Below, piece by piece: positions 9,284 to 18,447 of a stretch of 64,000 nucleotides of DNA. A model generated the notes under the pieces. It searched no databases. It was given only the letters and a program-made list of their open reading frames with translations, and had not been told where the DNA came from. This DNA is from Ahrensia sp. (GTDB lineage: Bacteria; Pseudomonadota; Alphaproteobacteria; Rhizobiales; Rhizobiaceae). The first letter of the stretch is position 1. Each line of letters starts with the position of its first letter. The position numbers were made by a program, and so were the translations under genes. Where the stretch lies: NCBI GenBank assembly GCA_028817895.1, contig JAPPOQ010000020.1, forward strand, positions 107,663-171,662. The letters run 5' to 3'.

Positions 9284-9501
9284 TAAACAAAAGGTTAACG
9301 ACGCTATTGTCGCCATAGTGTCACACAAGCGGTCCAACAAAAAAGCGCACAGCTTTGCTGCTCGGGAGAGATGAACTTTCAAACACTCTCCCGGCTCAAC
9401 AACGCGCTGTCTGCCGGAAACTTGTGAGACGCTGGGGAACTCAATACTTCGCCGCCACCGCCTCAACTTGACGGTCAGCACGCTAACAAATTGGTGGACG
9501 G

Positions 9502-9551
9502 GGTCAACATATGGTGGGTACGCCCGCGCATCGACACACCGTATCTTGTGG
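9502..9551. promoter_or_regulatory. Second pair of NrdR-like boxes
   Basis: Sites at 9502-9517 (core CAACATATGGTGG) and 9536-9551 (core ACCGTATCTTGTGG) again resemble the NrdR pattern. Their spacing is 34 bp, slightly off the usual helical phase. They lie more than 500 bp from nrdJ, so the link is weaker than for the first pair. Confidence 0.3.
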
Positions 9552-9818
9552 CGTTGCGCGCCTCATTTCCACATGAGCGCGACGGGCCAAATAAGGCGAT
9601 TTATTGGCTTTTGCCGCCATGGCGCCATTCGCAACCCGGTGGAGCAAGTGAAACAAAAATTTTTTGAAAAGTTTTCCTTGACGAGATGCAGCGGAATCGG
9701 GGGTGTTGATTCCCGTCTTGTGTCAGGCGGTTGAGTGCACGCAATGGTTCGCCAAATCGCCCTCTTTACATCTAGAATCAGCCTTCAAAGGGAATCAGCG
9801 AATGGTGCCGGGAGCGCA

Positions 9819-11054
9819 ATGATGGTTTGGGAACGTCTTCTGAGGTGGAGAAATCAAGCCGGTTCCAACTCTTTTGCAATCACCATTTCCCGATGTTCGC
9901 ACGTAGTCGCCCTGGCGCTGTTTGTGTTCGCGCTGCCGCAGCAGGTTCGTTCAGAAACCTTCTCGCAATTTGTAAATGGTTTGCGCGCTGAGGCCTTGGC
10001 GCTTGGCATTTCCGCGCGAACCTTCGACAGCGCCACCAAAGGTCTCACCGTGGATCCCTCCATCGACAGGCTGACAAAGCGGCAACCGGAGCTCGTCAAA
10101 CCCATCGGCGGCTACATCGGACGCCGTACGTCCGGCTCGATGCTCAAGACGGGCAGGGGGCGGGTGAAGCAGGTTCGGCGGCTCCTCACGCGAATCGAGC
10201 AGCGCACAGGTGTCGACCCTTATGTAATTGCGGCCATTTGGGGCATGGAGACGGGTTATGGCGGCAATATCGGTAAGAGTGACGTGTTTCGTTCGCTCGC
10301 GACACTCGCCTTCAAACGATATCGCGACGACTTTTTCCGGAGGGAGTTTTTCGACGCGCTGCTGATTTTCCAGAAAGAGGGTGTTGCGCGCAGCCGTATG
10401 GTCGGTTCATGGGCCGGAGCGATAGGGCAGACGCAGTTCATTCCCTCCACTTTTCGACGTTATGCGGTGGATTTTGACGGCGATGGAAAGCGTGATCTTT
10501 GGGGATCACGCGCCGATGCTCTGGGATCGGCGGCCAACTATCTGGCAGACCTTGGCTGGATCAAGGGGCAACCCTGGGGCCGCCCCGTGCGACTGCCGAA
10601 TGGTTTTCCGCGAGATGCGGTGACGCTGGACTGGGCTGATTGGCGCTCATTCGGCGTGACCAGCGCCAACGGTCTGGCATTCCCGAGGACGGGTTCGGCG
10701 ACGCTCTTCTTTCCTGCCGGAGCAGAAGGGCCCGCCTTTTTGATCACGGCCAATTACGACATCATCCGCGAATACAATTCGTCAGATTCGTACTCCCTGT
10801 CGGTTGCCCTTCTGGCCGATCGGTTGCGGGGTGGTCCGGCGGTTGCCCTTAACTGGCCTACCGACGAGACGCTCAATAAGGCGCAACGCATGGAGGTGCA
10901 GCGCAGGCTGGCTCAGAAAGGCTATGAGGTGCCCAATCGAACCGGTCGTATCATCAAAGGCGTGCGCAAGGCGATCAGGGACTTTCAGGCCTCCATCGGC
11001 GTTGTACCAGACGGTTATCCCGATGTTGAATTGCTGCGTCAGCTGCGCGTCTGA
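9819..11054 (+). CDS. Lytic murein transglycosylase (MltB family) with peptidoglycan-binding domain
   Basis: The 411-residue protein cleaves the MurNAc-GlcNAc bond of peptidoglycan in the periplasm with 1,6-anhydro product formation. An N-terminal hydrophobic stretch near residues 28-40 serves for export. The SLT_2 domain follows, with the catalytic Glu in WGMETGYGG (residue 144) and the GSWAGAIGQTQFIPSTFRR and DLWGSRADALGSAANYL motifs. A C-terminal peptidoglycan-binding helical domain ends the protein (QRMEVQRRLAQKGYEV, then AIRDFQASIGVVPDG). The start ATG at 9819 has GGGAG upstream; in-frame ATGs from 9735 would place the signal too deep. Its end overlaps the convergent MFS gene by 16 bp. 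Confidence 0.93.
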   Translation: MMVWERLLRWRNQAGSNSFAITISRCSHVVALALFVFALPQQVRSETFSQFVNGLRAEALALGISARTFDSATKGLTVDPSIDRLTKRQPELVKPIGGYIGRRTSGSMLKTGRGRVKQVRRLLTRIEQRTGVDPYVIAAIWGMETGYGGNIGKSDVFRSLATLAFKRYRDDFFRREFFDALLIFQKEGVARSRMVGSWAGAIGQTQFIPSTFRRYAVDFDGDGKRDLWGSRADALGSAANYLADLGWIKGQPWGRPVRLPNGFPRDAVTLDWADWRSFGVTSANGLAFPRTGSATLFFPAGAEGPAFLITANYDIIREYNSSDSYSLSVALLADRLRGGPAVALNWPTDETLNKAQRMEVQRRLAQKGYEVPNRTGRIIKGVRKAIRDFQASIGVVPDGYPDVELLRQLRV

Positions 11055-12292
11055 AGTGCGGCTCTGCGCCGCCGGAAGGTGATGTTGTCGATGACCAGCA
11101 TGGCAAGCGTGATGATGAACAGGCCGGACCCGAACAGAAAGAACAGGCCTGGCAGGTCGACAAGCGCGTTCTCGCCAGTCGAACGCGCAAAGATTTGCGT
11201 CGCCAGCAGCGGTCCCGTGATCATGGCAAGCGTGTTGACGCTGGTGAGCGTGCCCTGAAGCAAGCCTTGCTCGTCATCCGGCACGTTGCGTGACATCAGC
11301 CCTTGCAGGGCCGGACCGGCGCATCCCCAACCGGTGATGTGAAACAGTATGCCGGGGTAAATCAGCCAGCCATGGGCGATGAAGGGCAGAACGGTGAAGG
11401 CTATTGTCGAGATGATATAACCGCCAAACATGACGCGGCGCTCTCCGAAGCGTTTTACAACGATGCGCACCACGAAACCCTGAATGAAGGCCATGCAGAC
11501 ACCGACCCAGGCCAGTGAATATCCCGCTTCTGCCACGCCCCAGCCGAACTGCACTTCCGTCCAGAGAACCCAGATGCCCTGAAGGCCCTGTTGCGCGATC
11601 CCGGTAACGAACAGGGCTGCCATCAGGATGGCGAGTGAGGCGTAGCGACGGATATAGCTGATCGCCCGAAACGGGTTGGCCTTGGCCCAGTCCAGCGGTC
11701 GGCGCTTTTCTTCCGTCAAGGATTCCGGCAGCAGGAAATAGGCGAAGGCCACATTGACGAAGGACAGTGTTGCCGCCAGCCAGAACGGATAGGTGATGTC
11801 GATGGCACCGAGCACACCGCCCACAAGCGGTCCCGCCACAAAACCCACCCCAAACGCAGCACCCAGAATGCCGAAAGCGGCAGCGCGGTCTTCCGGCGCC
11901 GTGATGTCGGCAATATAGGCGTTGGCAGTTGAGACCGTTGCCCCCATGGCTCCGGCCAGCAGCCGTGCCACAACCACCCAGGCCAGATTGGGAGCGAGAG
12001 CGAGAATGATGTAGTCAACGCCAAGTCCGACCAGGGAAATAAGCAACACAGGTCGGCGCCCATATCGGTCCGACAACATGCCCACAAAGGGTCCGACCAG
12101 AAACTGCACAACCGCATAGCCGGAGATCAGCAGACCGTAGATTGCCGCCGCTTCGGCGACCGTCTGGCCCGAAAGCTCCTTCACCAGCTGCGGCAAAATC
12201 GGCCAGGCAAGTCCAACGCCCAGCATATCGATCACGATGGTCGCGATGATGATCGTAAAGGCGGCTTTGCGCGCGGCGGATGTCGAGGTCAC
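11039..12292 (-). CDS. MFS transporter, TetA-like drug/proton antiporter family
   Basis: The 417-residue protein has the 12-helix pattern of the drug:H+ antiporter-1 group. Motif A (GMLSDRYGRRPVLL) lies between helices 2 and 3 and motif C-like GAAFGVGFVAGPLVGG in helix 5. The first helix, VIDMLGVGLAWPILPQLV, is close to tetracycline-efflux carriers. The substrate cannot be assigned; many chromosomal members are not tetracycline pumps. No tetR-type regulator is adjacent. The start is GTG at 12292 with no clear ribosome site. Confidence 0.88.
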   Translation of the reverse strand: MTSTSAARKAAFTIIIATIVIDMLGVGLAWPILPQLVKELSGQTVAEAAAIYGLLISGYAVVQFLVGPFVGMLSDRYGRRPVLLISLVGLGVDYIILALAPNLAWVVVARLLAGAMGATVSTANAYIADITAPEDRAAAFGILGAAFGVGFVAGPLVGGVLGAIDITYPFWLAATLSFVNVAFAYFLLPESLTEEKRRPLDWAKANPFRAISYIRRYASLAILMAALFVTGIAQQGLQGIWVLWTEVQFGWGVAEAGYSLAWVGVCMAFIQGFVVRIVVKRFGERRVMFGGYIISTIAFTVLPFIAHGWLIYPGILFHITGWGCAGPALQGLMSRNVPDDEQGLLQGTLTSVNTLAMITGPLLATQIFARSTGENALVDLPGLFFLFGSGLFIITLAMLVIDNITFRRRRAALQTRS

Positions 12293-12384
12293 GAAGCAGG
12301 CAATATGGAGCGGTCGGTTCGCGACTCATGCGCCTTGAAACATGCGTTTGGCAAGAGTTGGCCTCTCGCGAGGTTGGACCGTTG

Positions 12385-13599
12385 TCACGCAGCGCTGCGC
12401 TGCAACCGGGGCGTTTTGGTGAGGATATGCAGCATGATGCCGATATTGAGCATGTTCCACGCTATGCCGTTGAGGAAGGCCGCTTGATAGGAACCAGTGA
12501 GATCGTAAATCCATCCGGATGTCCAGCCACCCACCGCCATGCCGATGATCGTAGCCATAATGACAAAGCCGATGCGGGCTCCCGCCTCTCTCGCGGGCAG
12601 ATATTCGCGCACAATCACCGCATAGCTCGGCACGATGCCGCCTTGCGATAGACCAAACACAAGGCTGACAATGTAAAGCGAGACCAGCCCGTCAAAGGGC
12701 AGATAGAGAAACAGCGCCACGCATTGCGCTACTGATCCGATGAGAAGAGTGCGCACACCGCCGATCCAGTCCGCGACAACACCGGAAAGCAAGCGCGATG
12801 CCACACCGCCAAACAGCATCAGCGAGAGCATTTCCGCGCCGACCGCCGGTCCGAAGCCGAGATCAATGCAAAGCGCGACGATGTGAACCTGCGGCATCGC
12901 CATGGCCATGCAGCAGCCGAAACCAGCCACAGCGAGCAGGATTTGCAGCTGCCGTGGCGAGAAGCCCGTTCCGCTCTGGTTCGCCGATGACTGGAGATCA
13001 GCTCTCTGCATGGCGTTTGCCGGAACCCTGCGTCGTAACAAAAGGCATAAGGGCAGCATGATGAGGAGCGTCACAAGGCTCAGCGCGACATAAACGCCGC
13101 GCCAGCCATCTTCGATCAGTACACCCGTCAACAGCAGCGGCCAAATTGCGCCAGACAGATAGTTGCCGCTTGCTGCAATAGCCACCGCAATGCCGCGTCG
13201 TTTCATGAACCAATGCGATATGTCGGCCATCAGCGGCCCGAACCCGGCTGCCGTTCCCAAACCGATGCCGACATGGATGAGGCAAAGAACTGCAATGGAG
13301 GTTGCATATGTTGCTGCAAAATAGCTTGCAGCGATCAGCACCCCTGCGCCCATCAGCGTGACCATCACGCCGAAGCGATCAACCGCTCTACCGATCAGCA
13401 AATTGCCGAGCGCGAAGCCGAACATCGTGGCGGTGTAGGGCAGGGAGGCCGCCGCACGATCTGTGCCGAACTCCGCCTGCACCGCTGGCAGCACCATGAT
13501 AACGGCCCACATGCCAACATTGCACACGATGGCGATGGCGAGCGTGATGGCGAGTCGCGTCCAGGAGTACCGACTGTCGTGAATGGTGATGTCCTGCAT
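12385..13599 (-). CDS. MFS transporter (monocarboxylate/oxalate-like group)
   Basis: The 404-residue protein has 12 predicted membrane helices. The first half includes RFGVMVTLMGAGVLIAASY after a motif-A position (IGRAVDRFGV) and a GIGLGTAAGFGPLMADISHW loop like those of monocarboxylate and oxalate:formate carriers. A central basic loop (LLRRRVPANAMQ) splits the halves. The substrate is not known. It lies 92 bp upstream of the other MFS gene on the same strand; joint function is only a guess. Confidence 0.85.
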   Translation of the reverse strand: MQDITIHDSRYSWTRLAITLAIAIVCNVGMWAVIMVLPAVQAEFGTDRAAASLPYTATMFGFALGNLLIGRAVDRFGVMVTLMGAGVLIAASYFAATYATSIAVLCLIHVGIGLGTAAGFGPLMADISHWFMKRRGIAVAIAASGNYLSGAIWPLLLTGVLIEDGWRGVYVALSLVTLLIMLPLCLLLRRRVPANAMQRADLQSSANQSGTGFSPRQLQILLAVAGFGCCMAMAMPQVHIVALCIDLGFGPAVGAEMLSLMLFGGVASRLLSGVVADWIGGVRTLLIGSVAQCVALFLYLPFDGLVSLYIVSLVFGLSQGGIVPSYAVIVREYLPAREAGARIGFVIMATIIGMAVGGWTSGWIYDLTGSYQAAFLNGIAWNMLNIGIMLHILTKTPRLQRSAA

Positions 13600-13758
13600 T
13601 GGCTGACGTTATGAGCGTGGCCAAGGACTGTCGAGCAAAACTGGCCCCATGAATCGAAGGAAACTCTGGCACCAGTTCCACGATCAAAGAAGTGTTGCCA
13701 AGGCAGCGCAAAGCGCGTCTGCTGCTGACAAGAGCTGGGCCAAAAGAGGTTCCCCAAT

Positions 13759-14664
13759 ATGCAGGCAGATCGACCCGTTTTCGGGATTGTGCTGATGCTC
13801 GGATTTTGCGTGCTGGCCCCTATGGGCGATTCCATCGCCAAGGTTCTGGGATCAACGATGTCCATGCTGCAACTGCTGACGGTGCGGTTTGCGCTTCAGG
13901 CTCTGCTGCTGTTGCCGATCGTCATATTCACGGCCCGCAGTCTGATGATGTCTCGACGCCTGTTCCGACTGACGGTTCTGCGCACACTTCTGCACATCAT
14001 CGGTGTGGGTGCGATGTTCCTGTCGCTGCGCTACATTCCGTTGGCCGATGCCATTGCGATCGCTTTTGTGATGCCGTTCATCATGCTGTTGCTTGGCAAG
14101 TTCGTGCTTGATGAGCAGGTCGGAAAAAACCGCATCATGGCCTGTCTCGTCGGCTTTCTGGGTACACTGCTTGTCATTCAGCCAAGTTTTGCCGAAGTGG
14201 GCGCACCCGCTTTGCTGCCGCTGATCGTAGCAGTCGATTTCGCGCTGTTCATGCTTGTGACGCGCCAGATCGCGAAGGATGTCGATCCCATCTCATTGCA
14301 GACCGTGAGCGGTTTGATCGCGACCCTGCTCCTTCTCGGCTTCTTTGCACTGGCATCGCCATTGGCTCTGACCGACTTCACATTCGCGATCCCGAGCGCA
14401 TTTGAAGCATGGTTGCTGCTCGCGCTGGGAGTTTTGGGCACATCCGCCCATCTGCTCATGACATGGTCGCTGCGCTTTGCGCCATCAGCAACACTTGCGC
14501 CTATGCAATATCTGGAAATCCCGTCTGCGACCGTGATTGGCTATTTGGTGTTTCGCGATTTGCCCAACGGCCTTGCAGCGCTGGGCATCTGTATCACGAT
14601 CGGTGCGGGCCTTTATGTGTTGTATCGCGAGCAACAATTGGAACGTCAGGCAGCAAACGCTTAG
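13759..14664 (+). CDS. EamA-domain (DMT superfamily) transporter
   Basis: The 301-residue protein has ten predicted helices in two EamA repeats; the first has LRYIPLADAIAIAFVMPF and the second ends in LEIPSATVIGYLVFRDLPN. DMT carriers of this type export or import metabolites such as amino acids or vitamins; this one is not assignable. The start at 13759 has AGAGG upstream. The stop codon TAG at 14662-14664 lies at the very edge of a family 2 repeat, so the element may supply the stop. Confidence 0.88.
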   Translation: MQADRPVFGIVLMLGFCVLAPMGDSIAKVLGSTMSMLQLLTVRFALQALLLLPIVIFTARSLMMSRRLFRLTVLRTLLHIIGVGAMFLSLRYIPLADAIAIAFVMPFIMLLLGKFVLDEQVGKNRIMACLVGFLGTLLVIQPSFAEVGAPALLPLIVAVDFALFMLVTRQIAKDVDPISLQTVSGLIATLLLLGFFALASPLALTDFTFAIPSAFEAWLLLALGVLGTSAHLLMTWSLRFAPSATLAPMQYLEIPSATVIGYLVFRDLPNGLAALGICITIGAGLYVLYREQQLERQAANA

Positions 14665-14970
14665 AGCAAGTCTCGCCCAGATTGGAGCAGTTTGATGGGA
14701 TGGATTTTTCGATCTGGCCAGGAGAACACCGCAGAGCGATGCTGGTCATCGCGCGAGGATTTCGAAGCCGCCAGAGCGGAAAAGACACCCAAGCAAATGA
14801 TGTGCAAGGCAATGAGAATGAAAAGTAATTTGCAATCGTTTGAACTTGTTCCTTTGCGCACGAACTTGTGGTGCCCGCACCACGGCGTCGCACGCGCACC
14901 CCTGCATCAAGGAATGTCAAGCCACAAATTCCCTGCGCTCAAACGATTCAATCTGGGCGAGATTTGCTCT
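14664..14970 (+). mobile_element. MITE-like inverted-repeat element, family 2, copy 1
   Basis: A non-coding unit of about 307 bp begins AGAGCAAGTCTCGCCCAG and ends CTGGGCGAGATTTGCTCT, giving terminal inverted repeats of about 22 bp with one or two mismatches. A second partial copy lies at 47526 and a third at 63945. There is no transposase gene, so it would need one supplied in trans. It fills the gap between the EamA carrier gene and the autotransporter gene. Confidence 0.85.
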
Positions 14971-14997
14971 GGCCGCCTGACAGTCCGAAAGTCTCAA

Positions 14998-16848
14998 TCA
15001 AAACGCGATGTCAAGGCCGATCTTGCCCGCTAGACGGGTCTGGTCGTCGCGGAACAGGTCACCGGAGATTGCCGCCGTAAGTTTCGCACGTTCCGATAGG
15101 TGACCCGATGCGGAGATTTCAAACGACAGATAGCTTTCATCCACATCACCCACATTGCGCGTAAAGGCGACCGGCGCGCCGGTGCTGCGGGTTGTGACGG
15201 AAATGTCGTCGTCTCCAAAAGCGTAGTTCCAGGACACGCGTCCGCCCAGTTCGAACCCGTCGAAATTGCCGCGGGCGAACACACCGATGCGGCCGGTGAA
15301 CTGGTCGAGATCGATATCCCCGAAGGCCACGTTGGTTGAGAATGCAGCTCCGTTCGGCAAAGCGCCCGACGTCGTGAACCCGTCAATATCGATGCTTTCA
15401 TAGCTCAACGCGACCTCCGGGCCGACGGTGAAGCCGCCCAGCGTTGCAGCATCGAGTTCGACACCGCCGCGAATTGCAAAATAGTCGGCATCCGTGCTGC
15501 CGACGTGACGACGAATCGACGGGCCGAGAACGACTGGGCGCGTGATGTCGTCATAGTCGATGCGGCCATAGGTTGCCGACGCATGATAATTTACGGGCAT
15601 CGCGGTCTCCGCGGTGCCGCGCAGATAGGCCGTCGCTGAGTAAGCGTCGAAATCGTAGCCACCGCCAATGCCAAAATCGCCGTCACCATCCGTCCAGGCG
15701 AATGTCAGCCCCGCGATAAGTTGCGGAAGAAATTCGTGCTCGATGCCTGCGGCCAGCGTGTATCCATCCTGATCTATGTCGTCGGCACGACCCGTGTCGT
15801 TTTCAAAGCCATGAATGCCCGCCGTGACATAGGCCACCGTGCCGCTGCCTTCGCCACCCGGCAGGAAGGTTGCCGTGCCGTCTGCCGAAGCCGCGGGCAA
15901 ACGACCGGAGGCCGCTATTTCCGTTTGCGAACGGAAGACTGCGATGGCGCCGTAGGCGAGTTGCGCGACCTGCTCACCGGCATTGAACACCGAAGCGATG
16001 GCCTGCCCCTGAATCTCCTGTACGATCCCAGTCGGGTGGACATCGTCTGCCAGGGCAAATGTCCGGTTTGCATCAGGCGTGGCGAATTGCGCCGCGGTGC
16101 AACCAAGCGAGTTGCCGGACAGGCAGGCGTTTCCCGTGATGTTGGTGATGCCGAATGTAGCGCCTCCCTGCGCCAACGCATCGAAGATGATCTCGTTGAA
16201 GAGGATATCCGTGTCGAAGAACAAGACATTGGCGCCATTGGCTGCCAAAGCCTGCTTGTAGGCCATGTTAAAGGCCTGGATAGGCGCGGCACCACCGGAC
16301 TGGACCGACAAGGTCACGATATTGCCGACACCCGCGGCCTCAAGGCGCGCAACCTGAGTTGCCAAGTCATTGGCGGCGTTGGTCAGAATCGTCGGATCGG
16401 TTCCACCGGCGCCGGCGAAAGCAAAAAAGTCATTGCCACCGCCCTGAATGTAAACCGTATCCGAGCCGTCAAAGGAACCGCCAGATGCCAGGAACAAATC
16501 GATCTGCTGCGTGATCGAAAATGGGACCTGGCCATTGGCGTTCGGCAAAGTGACGCGCGCGCCACCGATAGCAAAATTGGTTCCTCCATTGGGCATGCCG
16601 CCCGGTCCATAGGCCAGGTTGAGGGGAAGGCCTATGATCGAGGCAAACACTTCCGGCGCGACATCATCGGGGTTGGTCGTGAAGCTTGCAGTATCAGGCG
16701 TCAGTCCAGGCACCACCGTTCCGAAAAAACCGCCATCGGAGAGGCTGTCGCCGAAGACAATCAAACGATCTGTGGCCAAAGCCTTTGTCGTACCGAAGGC
16801 CATTGCGGTGGCCGCGAGAAGTGATGCGAGTGTCTTGCGCAGTGACAT
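14998..16848 (-). CDS. GDSL/SGNH lipase-esterase autotransporter
   Basis: The 616-residue protein is exported by a signal peptide (residues 1-26) and anchored in the outer membrane. Residues 27 to about 290 form an SGNH hydrolase: block I FGDSLSDGG with Ser35, a GGNDFF block and DVHPTG holding the Asp-His pair. The last 270 or so residues are an autotransporter beta-barrel ending in the terminal aromatic residue (KIGLDIAF). EstA-type relatives are surface esterases. The start is supported by GGGAGG upstream of ATG 16848. It is a single-gene unit. Confidence 0.93.
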   Translation of the reverse strand: MSLRKTLASLLAATAMAFGTTKALATDRLIVFGDSLSDGGFFGTVVPGLTPDTASFTTNPDDVAPEVFASIIGLPLNLAYGPGGMPNGGTNFAIGGARVTLPNANGQVPFSITQQIDLFLASGGSFDGSDTVYIQGGGNDFFAFAGAGGTDPTILTNAANDLATQVARLEAAGVGNIVTLSVQSGGAAPIQAFNMAYKQALAANGANVLFFDTDILFNEIIFDALAQGGATFGITNITGNACLSGNSLGCTAAQFATPDANRTFALADDVHPTGIVQEIQGQAIASVFNAGEQVAQLAYGAIAVFRSQTEIAASGRLPAASADGTATFLPGGEGSGTVAYVTAGIHGFENDTGRADDIDQDGYTLAAGIEHEFLPQLIAGLTFAWTDGDGDFGIGGGYDFDAYSATAYLRGTAETAMPVNYHASATYGRIDYDDITRPVVLGPSIRRHVGSTDADYFAIRGGVELDAATLGGFTVGPEVALSYESIDIDGFTTSGALPNGAAFSTNVAFGDIDLDQFTGRIGVFARGNFDGFELGGRVSWNYAFGDDDISVTTRSTGAPVAFTRNVGDVDESYLSFEISASGHLSERAKLTAAISGDLFRDDQTRLAGKIGLDIAF

Positions 16849-17024
16849 GAAGTCCTCCCTTGCCCGAGGCTTTTTGACGCTGACTCGTCAAACGAAACCC
16901 CAAACTTGCAAGCACAGCATCGCGCAGATGAAGTCAATGTTGAGAAGAGCTTAAGCAAGCCGCCAGCGGGTGACTGTGACAATTGTGTGACAGCAAAGTG
17001 TGTCGCGCGCTCCGGTCAGGCCAC

Positions 17025-18263
17025 TCACTGACGAGCGCGCAAACGATCTTCTTCCTGCTCAATATAGCCGCGCGTGATCGGCAGCGTGTCAACGCGCTTG
17101 GACAGTTGAACCTGAAACACGATCGACCCCTGCCAACGGAACGCCGCTTCCGACCCGGCCAGATAGAACTCCCACATGCGGCAGAAGCGTTCATCATACA
17201 TGCTCAAAGCCTTTTCGCGCCTCGCCATGAACCGTTCACGCCAATGGCGCAGCGTTTCGGCATAATGCAGGCGCAGGACTTCGATATCGGTAACATAAAG
17301 GCGGGCGCGCTCAATGGCCGGCATGACCTCCGACAGTGCCGGAATATAGCCGCCGGGAAAGATGTATTTTTCAACGAACGGATTGGTGGGGGAGGGCTCG
17401 TCCATCTGTCCAATAAAGTGAAGCAGCATAACGCCGTCGTCGGACAGAATGTGTGAGACTTTCGCAAAGAACTCGTCGAAATTCTTCAGCCCCACATGCT
17501 CGAACATGCCAACCGACACGATGCGGTCGAACTTGGAACGAATATCGCGGTAGTCGCGCAACATGAACTTTGCCTGATCGCTCAGTTCGGCTTCGATGGC
17601 TCTTTGCTGCGCGACAGCGAGTTGCTCCTCTGAGAGCGTGATACCGGTTACGCTGGCATCGAAGTTGCGCGCCAGATAAAGACCCATTCCGCCCCAGCCG
17701 CAGCCAATGTCGAGAACGCTTTGCCCGGGTCGCAACGCCATCTTCGCTGCGATATGGCGCTTTTTTGCAAGCTGCGCTTCTTCAAGAGTGGCCTGTGGAG
17801 ATTCGAAATAGGCGCAGGAATACTGGCGGTCGCTATCCAGAAACAGTTCATAAAATTCACGAGATAAATCATAATGATGCTGAACATTTCTACGCGCCAG
17901 AATCACGTCGTTGCCACGCGATATCAACGTGCGCAGCCAGCGCGTTCTTTCCAGCATCCGCTGCCAGCTTGTTGAGCGCGCAATGTCAACGCCAAGATCA
18001 GCATCGACATTTGTGAACATGATGTGGAGAAGACGATAGATATCACCTTCCAGCACATCCAGATCGCCATTCATGTAGCATTCGGGAAGCTTTAATGCCG
18101 GGTCGATGCCGATGGCCCGCTCCGCCGAAGACGAATTGAAGCGTATATGAACGGGATCGCCGCTGCCATCGCCCAAATGCTGATGCGTGCCGTCGGACCA
18201 GGTGATCGTGAGATCACCCTTGGAGATGAGTTTGCTCGTGAAACGCTGGAGCAGTGACTTCAT
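17025..18263 (-). CDS. cfa: Cyclopropane-fatty-acyl-phospholipid synthase
   Basis: The 412-residue enzyme transfers a methylene group from S-adenosylmethionine to cis double bonds of membrane lipid acyl chains. The SAM site is VLDIGCGWGGM at residues 183-193, preceded by the HHYDLSREFYELFLD segment and followed by SVGMFEHVG and FPGGYIP, all typical of the family. The ATG at 18263 fits family length; an upstream in-frame ATG at 18392 would add 43 residues and run into the glnA terminator. It stands alone between the autotransporter and glnA. Confidence 0.95.
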   Translation of the reverse strand: MKSLLQRFTSKLISKGDLTITWSDGTHQHLGDGSGDPVHIRFNSSSAERAIGIDPALKLPECYMNGDLDVLEGDIYRLLHIMFTNVDADLGVDIARSTSWQRMLERTRWLRTLISRGNDVILARRNVQHHYDLSREFYELFLDSDRQYSCAYFESPQATLEEAQLAKKRHIAAKMALRPGQSVLDIGCGWGGMGLYLARNFDASVTGITLSEEQLAVAQQRAIEAELSDQAKFMLRDYRDIRSKFDRIVSVGMFEHVGLKNFDEFFAKVSHILSDDGVMLLHFIGQMDEPSPTNPFVEKYIFPGGYIPALSEVMPAIERARLYVTDIEVLRLHYAETLRHWRERFMARREKALSMYDERFCRMWEFYLAGSEAAFRWQGSIVFQVQLSKRVDTLPITRGYIEQEEDRLRARQ

Positions 18264-18392
18264 GGTGGCAACTGGACGAAAGAGACTGAAAACGCTGAAA
18301 TTTCGGAACCAAACAATCAGATTTGTCGGAGAATGACAATAAGTTGCAGGATTTGTGGCAACAGGCCGTTGAAGGACGCAAGTCGCAGGCAC

Positions 18393-18421
18393 AAAAAACC
18401 GGGCCGCATTTGCGACCCGGT
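18393..18421 (-). terminator. Rho-independent terminator after glnA
   Basis: On the minus strand a 10-bp stem (ACCGGGTCGC with GCGGCCCGGT, one wobble pair) and an AAAT loop are followed by six T residues. It lies about 27 bp after the glnA stop. Confidence 0.9.
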
Positions 18422-18447
18422 CTTGGTTTTGGTGCTGATGGAGAGAC

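Larger units (their letters stand above)
8980..9818. other. Long divergent regulatory gap between nrdJ and the transglycosylase gene
   Basis: No credible protein gene was found in these 839 bp. The stretch holds a 6-bp-stem hairpin GGGCAC-AGTC-GTGCCC at 9046-9061, two pairs of NrdR-like boxes, a likely nrdJ promoter and a perfect 8-bp inverted repeat CGGGAGAG/CTCTCCCG at 9363-9393. A small RNA is possible but no clear promoter-terminator pair was seen. Confidence 0.5.

Noticed and set aside
8980..9735. Cobalamin riboswitch before nrdJ
   Set aside because: No B12-box sequence was found in the upstream region, although the enzyme uses B12.
15721..16824. 367-codon plus-strand ORF opposite the GDSL autotransporter gene
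   Set aside because: It is the antisense shadow of a well-supported gene; the translation has no recognisable domain and is Arg/Gly-rich, as expected of a GC-rich shadow frame.
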